A stretch of DNA of 64,000 nucleotides, taken from assembly GCA_020637435.1 (NCBI GenBank), contig JACJVW010000001.1, forward strand, positions 310,001 through 374,000, given 5' to 3'. The position numbers were made by a program, and so were the translations under genes. The DNA comes from Candidatus Woesearchaeota archaeon. GTDB lineage: Archaea > Nanobdellota > Nanobdellia > Woesearchaeales > JACJVW01. Positions 58,386 to 64,000 of this stretch are shown in pieces (within the stretch, counting starts at the first letter, position 1; every line of letters starts with the position of its first letter). The notes under the pieces were generated by a model that did not search any database, was not told the origin of the DNA, and saw only the letters and a list, made by a program, of their open reading frames with translations.

Positions 58386-58500
58386 TGCGAGGGACGAGGT
58401 TCGAACTCGCGCAGGCACTAAGCCACTAGGCGTTTGAGACGCAAGACATATGCTTGCGGTCGCCTCAACCTAGCCCGTTTGGCCACTCCGGCACCCTCGC
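58386..58500 (-). tRNA. tRNA-Leu(GAG) with an anticodon-loop intron
   Basis: The minus strand folds as a class II tRNA: acceptor GCGAGGG/CCCTCGC, the D arm from CCGGAGTGGCC, anticodon stem CTAGG/CCTAG, a variable arm GGC-TTAGT-GCC and T arm GCGAG-TTCGAAC-CTCGT. The 5' side of the anticodon loop gives T-T-GAG-G, anticodon GAG for Leu. The intron of about 31 nt has its own perfect helix CGCAAG/CTTGCG and the TTGAG/CTCAA pairing expected for a bulge-helix-bulge junction. CCA is not encoded. A tRNA-Leu between rpoD and rpl18e is a conserved archaeal arrangement. Confidence 0.9.
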
Positions 58501-58513
58501 ATAACACCGGAGA

Positions 58514-59302
58514 TTAAAGAGCCGACAATTTCTTGTCAAACTCTGCAAGCTGATTGGAGAGGATGTTGAGCCCCTCTACGACCATCTCTTTGCAGGACAG
58601 CTGACCCCATGATTCTACATAGAACACGAAGCTGGTGCTGTCATACTCTACTTTGACGACATCATCACAGATTCCCTCGCAAGCATCGATGAGCTGCGGA
58701 GTGGTGATGAGTGATGCGTCGATCTTTCCCTTCTTATCAAAAACTTGAGGAGGGAAATTACTCTTGAAAGCATCAAATTGCTTTGAAGCGTTATTCACTT
58801 TGATCTTAGCCTGATAAGTATACCATACATTACCAGGAGACCATTTCATATGCTCTTTGCCCCTTCCAAGGCAAGCGGTCGCTACGAATGCGATCTCCTG
58901 ATTCTTAAGCAGCTTCACGATAGGTGTGCTGCTGTAGACAGGAGAGCATTTGGGATCCTTTGACTTAATGGACTCTGCAAGTACCAGACCGTCTTCTTTC
59001 TGTTCCAAAGACATCTCAAGCTGGCATCTTGCGCAACCCTCTCCATTACACTTACATTCGTCAGGCACCATATAGGACTTCAAATCGGTCGTGATGGGGA
59101 GAAGTCCAAGGCGGTGCGCTACGATCTCATCGTAGAGGATAGAATTGTTTTTGGAGAATTCAACAGTCTCGATCGCCATAGTAGGCACATAATCGACGAT
59201 AGCCCTTCGTAGAGCGTTCGCGAAAGCTGGTGTGGTTTTTCCAAGCACTAACTGCATAGTGCCTTTCTTCTTGTCCGCATGTTCAAGAGCGATTGTGACC
59301 AT
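58514..59302 (-). CDS. rpoD: DNA-directed RNA polymerase subunit D (RPB3/alpha-like)
   Basis: 262 residues: 'FANALRRAIVDYVPTMAIET', 'YDEIVAHRLGLLPITTDLKS' and the C-terminal dimerisation half 'FVFYVESWGQLSCKEMVVEG'. A cysteine cluster 'DECKCNGEGCARCQLE' sits where many archaeal RpoD proteins carry an Fe-S or disulfide domain. It forms the assembly platform for RNA polymerase with subunits L, N and P. Confidence 0.95.
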   Translation of the reverse strand: MVTIALEHADKKKGTMQLVLGKTTPAFANALRRAIVDYVPTMAIETVEFSKNNSILYDEIVAHRLGLLPITTDLKSYMVPDECKCNGEGCARCQLEMSLEQKEDGLVLAESIKSKDPKCSPVYSSTPIVKLLKNQEIAFVATACLGRGKEHMKWSPGNVWYTYQAKIKVNNASKQFDAFKSNFPPQVFDKKGKIDASLITTPQLIDACEGICDDVVKVEYDSTSFVFYVESWGQLSCKEMVVEGLNILSNQLAEFDKKLSAL

Positions 59303-59305
59303 TTT

Positions 59306-59704
59306 TTAGACTCTCCTTCCTCGTTTACCGCCTTTCTTTCGGCAGCCGTCATGTGGGACCGTCGTGACATCTTCGATGATACCGATCCTGATGCCTACGC
59401 GGGAAAGCGCTCGGATTGCAGCCTGCGCACCAGGTCCAGGATTATTTGGTCCATTGTGTCCGCCAGGAGCACGGATCTTCACGTGAAGTCCGTTGATACC
59501 TTTCTCTATAGCACCTTCTGCAGCTCGCTTTGCTGCGATCATAGCCGCAGTAGGACTTGACTCCATCCTGTCGGATTTGACGACCATACCACCGGATGCT
59601 TTTGAGATTGTCTCTGTACCGCTGATATCAGTGATATGGATGATGGTATTGTTATATGAAGCATAAATGTGGGCGATACCCCATCGGATACTCTGTCTTA
59701 CCAT
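59306..59704 (-). CDS. rps11: ribosomal protein uS11
   Basis: 132 residues: 'GIAHIYASYNNTIIHITDIS', 'MIAAKRAAEGAIEKGINGLH', 'KIRAPGGHNGPNNPGPGAQA' and the C-terminal basic 'DVTTVPHDGCRKKGGKRGRR'. Platform protein of the small subunit that contacts mRNA near the E site. Three bp separate it from rpoD and two from rps4. Confidence 0.96.
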   Translation of the reverse strand: MVRQSIRWGIAHIYASYNNTIIHITDISGTETISKASGGMVVKSDRMESSPTAAMIAAKRAAEGAIEKGINGLHVKIRAPGGHNGPNNPGPGAQAAIRALSRVGIRIGIIEDVTTVPHDGCRKKGGKRGRRV

Positions 59705-59706
59705 TT

Positions 59707-60363
59707 TTACTCCTTATCCTCCGCATCTGCAGCTTCTTCCTTTTTAGATTCTTCTTTTTCAGATGATTCTTTTGCAGAAGATTCCCTTGCACCCTTTTTT
59801 GGAGTGCCTTTCGAAGCCTCTTCTTTTGGAGCTTCAGACTCTTTTGAGTCTTTTACTGCCCTTTCAGGATGGTCAAGATCCGCTAGCGTGCTGTTGCTGA
59901 CAAATCCGATCTCATCCTCTTCATTTATCCGGACTACATATGAAGGGATAGTTACTTTGGTACCGGCTACAGTGATATGTCCGTGAGTGATGAACTGTCG
60001 AGCTTGACTTACAGACCTTGCATATCCTTTCTTGTAGACAACAGTCTGCAGCCTTCTGTTCAGAACATTTCTTACAGAAAGAGTAAGGATATCAGTTGTA
60101 GTGCCAGAGCCATCAAGCACACCCGTAGACCTCAATTTGGTAAGAAGCTCTTCCTCACGGAGAGCTGCCTGCTTACTGGTCAGTTTGACCAGGCTCTTTG
60201 CCAGGTGTGCGAAATTTTTCAGATGAGATTGTGCCTTCCAGATCTCTTTCTTGTTCTTAAGACCGTACTCTTTCATAAGCACAGACTCTTCTTCAAGCCT
60301 CTGCTTCTGCCAAGGGTGAGATGGGCCGCTGAATGTTTTTCTTTGTTTTCGTGGATCTCCCAT
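59707..60363 (-). CDS. rps4: ribosomal protein uS4 with a long charged tail
   Basis: 218 residues. Residues 1-165 are archaeal uS4 ('MGDPRKQRKTFSGPSHPWQK', S4 RNA-binding domain 'YARSVSQARQFITHGHITVA'). About 45 C-terminal residues are a low-complexity Lys/Glu/Ser/Ala tail ('SSAKESSEKEESKKEEAADA'). The tail is probably disordered and exposed. Archaeal uS4 proteins often have short tails but this one is unusually acidic and long. It protects 16S rRNA and often regulates the operon. Confidence 0.95.
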   Translation of the reverse strand: MGDPRKQRKTFSGPSHPWQKQRLEEESVLMKEYGLKNKKEIWKAQSHLKNFAHLAKSLVKLTSKQAALREEELLTKLRSTGVLDGSGTTTDILTLSVRNVLNRRLQTVVYKKGYARSVSQARQFITHGHITVAGTKVTIPSYVVRINEEDEIGFVSNSTLADLDHPERAVKDSKESEAPKEEASKGTPKKGARESSAKESSEKEESKKEEAADAEDKE

Positions 60364-60372
60364 AGTATCACC

Positions 60373-60843
60373 TTACTTCTTTCTCTTGACACCAAGGCTA
60401 CCGCCCTTTCCGGTGCTTTTGCTCTTACGAAAGTTGGACTTGGTCCGCTGACCTCGTGAGGGTAGACCGAATGCGTGACGCATACCGCGATAGCATTTGA
60501 TCTTCTTCATGAGCTTGATATCGTTTGACTTCGTAAAGTCAAGATCAGCTGAAAGAAGATGCATATCTTTGCCAGTCTCAGGGTCCTTTCTTCGGTTCAT
60601 CATCCACAGAGGTACGCCGAATTTCAGCGGATCCTTCGTGATCTGGTCCAGTTTGGAGACTTCTCCATCTGAGAGGATACCTGCTTTCTTAGTGTTGTCG
60701 ATACCTGCAGTTTTGCAGATAGCGTTCGCAAGCATTGTGCTTACACCCTTAATTTTATTGAGTGCCTGCCCAATGGACTTGTTACCATCAAGATCAGTAT
60801 TGCAGACACGCACTAAATACCGAAAATCTTTGTTTTTTTCCAT
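60373..60843 (-). CDS. rps13: ribosomal protein uS13
   Basis: 156 residues: 'YLVRVCNTDLDGNKSIGQAL', 'ANAICKTAGIDNTKKAGIL', the RNA-binding 'IKCYRGMRHAFGLPSRGQRT' and the basic tail 'SKSTGKGGSLGVKRKK'. It starts the operon rps13-rps4-rps11-rpoD-tRNA-Leu-rpl18e-rpl13-rps9-rpoN. The Shine-Dalgarno sequence lies next to a small hairpin in the leader. Confidence 0.96.
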   Translation of the reverse strand: MEKNKDFRYLVRVCNTDLDGNKSIGQALNKIKGVSTMLANAICKTAGIDNTKKAGILSDGEVSKLDQITKDPLKFGVPLWMMNRRKDPETGKDMHLLSADLDFTKSNDIKLMKKIKCYRGMRHAFGLPSRGQRTKSNFRKSKSTGKGGSLGVKRKK

Positions 60844-60975
60844 TAGTCATTCCTCCGCATATGCGGTGTGTAAATAGTATCATGAGAACTAGGCGCGCTA
60901 AACCCTAACCTCGCCTCGTTCCTGAAACTCGGGTTTACAAGTCTTAGCAAATCCCGGACCCTTTTTAAACCTTTC
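60844..60975 (-). promoter_or_regulatory. leader and promoter of the ribosomal-protein operon
   Basis: The minus strand has a strong TATA element (GGTTTAAAAAGG near 60960-60972), then about 95 nt of GC-rich leader. Just before the rps13 ATG the palindrome CCGCATATGCGG (60856-60867) is directly joined to the Shine-Dalgarno AGGA, so folding could hide it. This would suit ribosomal autoregulation, as inference. The gap 60976-61162 is otherwise featureless to me. Confidence 0.55.
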
Positions 60976-61162
60976 CCCCTGACATCTCAGTCCGATTTTT
61001 TTTAAAATGGTCCGAAAGTCACTCTCAGCGCACATTACCTAAACCTTCCCCCCGTGGCCCTAAAAATGTGCAGATTGAATAAGTACCCGGATAAGACTCA
61101 GAAGCCTTGAAGTTTCCTGTCTAAAAACATGACGCTTCACCCTACCACAGGTCAAGCGATAA

Positions 61163-61173
61163 CTATTTAAACC
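61163..61173 (+). promoter_or_regulatory. TATA box of the 61194 operon
   Basis: 'aactatttaaaccaaaa' is a TATA element about 26 bp upstream of the ATG at 61194, so this message is probably leaderless. Confidence 0.5.
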
Positions 61174-61193
61174 AAAATCGGAAACTATAGACC

Positions 61194-61760
61194 ATGATTC
61201 TCGTACGTACGATAATAGAGATGGCAGGAGCACCAAAGGAACATGTAGACAAAACGCTCCACGATTTCGTCAAGTCCATAAAGGACAATCACAAGATTAA
61301 GGTCAAAAAGTCCGACTACTCCGAACCGGAACAGCAGGACAAGATGTTCAATCAGTTCGTAGAACTGGAGCTTGAAGCCGAAGAGCTCTATGACCTGGTC
61401 ATATTTTGTATGGAAGCCATGCCCTCTTCAATAGAGATATTAGAGCCTGACACACTGCATATCGACTACAAAGACCTCACCGACATGCTCAATGACCTCC
61501 AGGGCAAGCTCCACACACTGGACATGAAACTCAAGCAGTACAGCGCCCAGAACCGCATTCTCGAAGACAATGTCAAGACGCTCGCAGCCAATTGCGTAGG
61601 CCTTGCGTTGGCTAAGGGTCCTCGTTCTGCCGAAGAGCTAGAAAAAGACACGGGCATACCGCTTGACAAACTCACCGCATTCCTTAGCGACCTTGAAAAA
61701 GAAAAAAGAGTCAAGTTGGAAGACGGCAATTATACTACCAAAAATGGCAGTAAGAACTGA
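61194..61760 (+). CDS. conserved-type hypothetical protein with coiled coil and winged-helix-like C-terminus
   Basis: 188 residues. The N-terminal 95 are alpha/beta ('ILVRTIIEMAGAPKEHVDKT', 'QFVELELEAEELYDLVIFCM'). The next 40 form a helical coil ('DMLNDLQGKLHTLDMKLKQY'). The last 55 resemble a winged helix ('ALAKGPRSAEELEKDTGIPL', 'LTAFLSDLEKEKRVKLEDG'). It overlaps scpB by 17 bp, so the two are translated together and may act together in chromosome maintenance. No family recognised. Confidence 0.68.
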   Translation: MILVRTIIEMAGAPKEHVDKTLHDFVKSIKDNHKIKVKKSDYSEPEQQDKMFNQFVELELEAEELYDLVIFCMEAMPSSIEILEPDTLHIDYKDLTDMLNDLQGKLHTLDMKLKQYSAQNRILEDNVKTLAANCVGLALAKGPRSAEELEKDTGIPLDKLTAFLSDLEKEKRVKLEDGNYTTKNGSKN

Positions 61761-63033
61761 GAAAAGTCCTAATAGGATAAAGAGGGAGATCGAATCCATC
61801 CTGTTCGCAGCAGGTAAATCTGTAACCCTCGAATATCTCAGCAAAGCCATAGGTGTTTCTGAAAAACGCATCCATGCATCAGTAAAAGAGCTAAAGGAAG
61901 ACTACAAAGAGAGCTCTTTACTCCTTACAGAGGAAAATAACGCATGTAAACTCACCGTCAAAGAAAGCTATATTCCCGTCGTACAGGACGTCGTTTCAGA
62001 GACAGAACTGCCAAAAAGCGTTATGGAGACACTTGCGGTCATCGCGTTCAAACATCCAATTCTTCAAGCTGACCTCGTCAGGATCAGATCTAACAAATGC
62101 TACGACCATCTGGATAAGCTGGTTGAACAGGGTTTTGTCAAAAAGGAGAAATTCGGACGAACCTACAAGGTACTGCTCACACAGAAGTTCTTCGATTATT
62201 TTGAAGTGCCCCCCGGAAAGGTCAAAGAGGCCTTCGCGAGCTACGAAGCCGTCGAGAAAGCCATAGAAGAGCAGGAACAGCACATAGAACTGCTCAGGGT
62301 TGAGGCAGAAGAACAAAAATCGAAGAACAAAGAGGCGCAGAAGATGGGCGAGCTCAACGTATATGAGAGTGACACAGAGCGGCCCTTGCCTCCGCAGCAG
62401 GCCATCATCGCACCCCCGGTTGCAGAGCCTCAGGTCACCCAGGAATTAAGTCCTGATGACTTCCCCGTTCAGGGAGAAGAGGAACCACAAACGCAGTTCG
62501 AAACATCAGAACAGCCCATCGAACAGGAAGTTACTGAAGACATCGAAGAGATAACCAATGAGCACAGCGGACAAGTTACCGATATCCCAAAAAACGCAGG
62601 ATCAATGGATGTCCAATCCTCAAGCATAACCACTGGTGATGTGGACGACCAGTCAACAGAGCAAGCTGCTGTTGTACACACCGAATCCGATGGTGATACC
62701 CCATCAGAAGATGTTCTGGGTGATGAGGGAACTGAGGAAAATGAAGAGGAAAAAGTCACCCGCGAGCTCCAGGAAAAGATGCGGGAAGACATCATAGAAG
62801 AATCGCACCAGTTCGAGGATGAATATGATATACGGCAGGACATACATAAAAAGAGCGAAGAAGATGAAGATGAAAACCTCACACCTGAACAGCGCGCGGA
62901 AAAGGCCATCGACGCTGCAGCCGACCAATTAATGCATGGGACTCACGACACCAAACGAAAAGACAGTAGGGACGAAGAGTTCAACCAGATGTCTGAAGAC
63001 CTGCAAGAAGAGAAAGAAGAGCTGCAACGATGA
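61744..63033 (+). CDS. scpB: segregation and condensation protein ScpB with acidic C-terminal tail
   Basis: 429 residues from 'MAVRTEKSPNRIKREIESIL'; the longer frame from 61663 runs inside the previous gene. Residues 10-170 contain the two winged-helix domains of ScpB ('ESILFAAGKSVTLEYLSKAI', 'VMETLAVIAFKHPILQADLV', 'LVEQGFVKKEKFGRTYKVLL'), which bind the kleisin ScpA in the SMC complex. From about 190 onward there is a long Glu/Asp/Gln/Ser-rich tail of low complexity. Bacterial ScpB is about 200 residues, so the tail is unusual. scpA and smc are not in the window. It overlaps its downstream neighbour by ATGA. Confidence 0.85.
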   Translation: MAVRTEKSPNRIKREIESILFAAGKSVTLEYLSKAIGVSEKRIHASVKELKEDYKESSLLLTEENNACKLTVKESYIPVVQDVVSETELPKSVMETLAVIAFKHPILQADLVRIRSNKCYDHLDKLVEQGFVKKEKFGRTYKVLLTQKFFDYFEVPPGKVKEAFASYEAVEKAIEEQEQHIELLRVEAEEQKSKNKEAQKMGELNVYESDTERPLPPQQAIIAPPVAEPQVTQELSPDDFPVQGEEEPQTQFETSEQPIEQEVTEDIEEITNEHSGQVTDIPKNAGSMDVQSSSITTGDVDDQSTEQAAVVHTESDGDTPSEDVLGDEGTEENEEEKVTRELQEKMREDIIEESHQFEDEYDIRQDIHKKSEEDEDENLTPEQRAEKAIDAAADQLMHGTHDTKRKDSRDEEFNQMSEDLQEEKEELQR

Positions 63034-63179
63034 TATTTCTTCTGCGTTGCCCTGGTTGTGGCAACACCATGAAATACGCTCCGAGCGACAACAAGCTCCT
63101 TGGCAAATCAAAACGCTGTGTCTATTGTGGGAGATCCTTCAAGGTCACTGCAGCCATTCAGACCACTACCCCCAAGTGA
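63030..63179 (+). CDS. small zinc-ribbon protein
   Basis: 49 residues starting in the ATGA overlap with the scpB stop. Two CxxC pairs form a zinc ribbon: 'LRCPGCGNTM' and 'KRCVYCGRSF', 19 residues between pairs. The remainder is basic and Thr-rich ('VTAAIQTTTPK'). Its coupling with scpB suggests a role in nucleic-acid binding or in the same complex, but this rests on position alone. Confidence 0.68.
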   Translation: MIFLLRCPGCGNTMKYAPSDNKLLGKSKRCVYCGRSFKVTAAIQTTTPK

Positions 63180-63224
63180 ATCACCACATAAAGTTTTATA
63201 TATTCTAAAGTCAACATACATCAC

Positions 63225-63902
63225 ATGAAACTTGGATTTCTTAAGCAGATTTTTGAAGAGACGCAAGAAGAACTGCAGGAACAAATTGAAGACGCAGAAA
63301 AAACACTAAAAAAAGCGCAATCTCAGCTTAAAAACAAGAAAAAAGGCGTACTCAGCTTCTTTCAAGCATCAGCAGATGACCTTAAAGAACAGATAGAAGA
63401 GTCAAAGAAAATTATTGCTGAGTGCAAGAAAAAGCTCAAAGAGAGCGCGAAGCGCACCAAAGAATACGAAAAGCAGCGTAAAGCAGCTAAAAAACAGACC
63501 ATTACCTTCCTCAAAAATCATTGGGGAAAATTGCTGGTGACAATCATCATCATTCTTGCACTCTGGTACGGAATCGGTGCCTATAAAACGTATCAGGAGT
63601 CCTATAAGTACACCTGCGCAGACAAGAATCCCTGCACAGATTGTTTGGCAGCTGTTAGTTGCGTTGATTTTGATTTCACAGGAAACAGTAATCTGATGGA
63701 TATCTGGTTCACTGTCGAGAACAGGAATGACAAGACAGGGGATTGCGTTGTACATATCAAGACCGTCTCCGCAGAGACAAAAGACATTTCACATCCGGTA
63801 GGTCTGATCGCGCCTAAGACCGAGCGTGTCTTCAAGATACAGGCTGATATTCCAACCGGTACAAGCGAATCCACATTCAACATTGAATGCGATTGGCGTT
63901 AA
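63225..63902 (+). CDS. membrane protein with N-terminal coiled coil and exterior beta domain
   Basis: 225 residues. About 1-95 are a charged coiled coil ('EETQEELQEQIEDAEKTLKK', 'EESKKIIAECKKKLKESAKR'). One membrane helix follows ('GKLLVTIIIILALWYGIGAY', about 101-120). The exterior part has three cysteines within a CxxxxCxxC motif ('KNPCTDCLAAVSCVDF') and a beta-sandwich ending 'STFNIECDWR'. TATA-like 'gttttatatattc' lies upstream. The family is unknown. Confidence 0.65.
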   Translation: MKLGFLKQIFEETQEELQEQIEDAEKTLKKAQSQLKNKKKGVLSFFQASADDLKEQIEESKKIIAECKKKLKESAKRTKEYEKQRKAAKKQTITFLKNHWGKLLVTIIIILALWYGIGAYKTYQESYKYTCADKNPCTDCLAAVSCVDFDFTGNSNLMDIWFTVENRNDKTGDCVVHIKTVSAETKDISHPVGLIAPKTERVFKIQADIPTGTSESTFNIECDWR

Positions 63903-63920
63903 AAAAAGAGGGTATGAGTT

Positions 63921-64000
63921 GTGAAGGATCCGCTCGATAAGTACATTGAAGACCAGCATGCCAAAGGTTTCAGTGACGACAAGATTAAACATAGGCTCAA
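63921..64000 (+). CDS. start of a gene cut by the window edge
   Basis: A GTG start after 'gagggtatgagtt' opens a frame 'MKDPLDKYIEDQHAKGFSDD' that continues to the end of the window without a stop. Only about 26 residues are visible, all charged and helical, with the start of 'KIKHRL'. Nothing can be said about function. Confidence 0.5.
   Translation, partial: MKDPLDKYIEDQHAKGFSDDKIKHRL

Noticed and set aside
62469..62928. Ser-rich and Phe-rich minus-strand frames
   Set aside because: Antisense shadows of the acidic low-complexity tail of ScpB.

Overview
The window reads as a densely packed archaeal chromosome, most likely from a DPANN-type lineage such as Woesearchaeota or a relative. The archaeal assignment is direct: RNA polymerase subunits D and N, ribosomal proteins eL18 and archaeal uS4/uS11/uS13/uL13/uS9 in the classical archaeal order, aIF5B, archaeal-type TyrRS, an archaellin, an archaeal SRP RNA, two tRNA genes with introns in the anticodon loop, and TATA boxes near -26 of many genes. 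The DPANN placement is inference. It rests on the bacterial-type LeuRS, the many short secreted proteins of unknown family and the pilin-rich locus. No phylogeny could be run.

Layout. 0-7 kb: a winged-helix regulator, an MscS channel, a PD-(D/E)XK nuclease, a beta-hydroxyacid dehydrogenase, a gamma-glutamylcyclotransferase-like protein, leuS, then tRNA-Ile(GAT) with tandem partial copies of its 3' end. 7-10 kb: small secreted proteins and a membrane-anchored winged-helix regulator, with a duplicated 41-bp promoter-containing segment. 10-22 kb: PEP synthase, an amino-acid permease fused to a methyltransferase, a presenilin-like protease, a metallo-beta-lactamase-fold enzyme, a HAD phosphatase, SRP RNA, tyrS, and M16 and M24 peptidases.

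22.5-43 kb is the most remarkable region: a surface-filament (type IV pilus-like) locus. One long minus-strand run ends in a secretion ATPase and a double T2SSF membrane platform. Upstream of these, in the same run, lie many proteins with a single N-terminal hydrophobic helix. They include two von Willebrand A proteins, a DNRLRE-like protein, a Cys-rich anchored protein and a metzincin protease. A second minus operon encodes large secreted proteins. A divergent plus operon encodes three paralogous Cys-rich prepilin-like proteins, a soluble coiled-coil protein and two more pilin-like proteins. I read this as a specialised adhesion or surface machine of unknown function.

43-56 kb: an ABC exporter operon with a papain-like/methyltransferase-like fusion, a 20%-tyrosine ParB-like protein next to an E1/ThiF-like enzyme, an acetate kinase convergent with a PduL-type phosphotransacylase (acetyl-CoA to acetate), aIF5B, a repeat-rich intergenic element, a six-hairpin glycosidase-like protein and an archaellin. 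56.5-64 kb: the rps13-rps4-rps11-rpoD-tRNA-Leu-rpl18e-rpl13-rps9-rpoN operon, then a conserved hypothetical gene, scpB, a zinc ribbon, a coiled-coil membrane protein and a truncated gene at the edge.

All functional calls come from motif recognition by eye. No alignment, HMM search or RNA folding was run.
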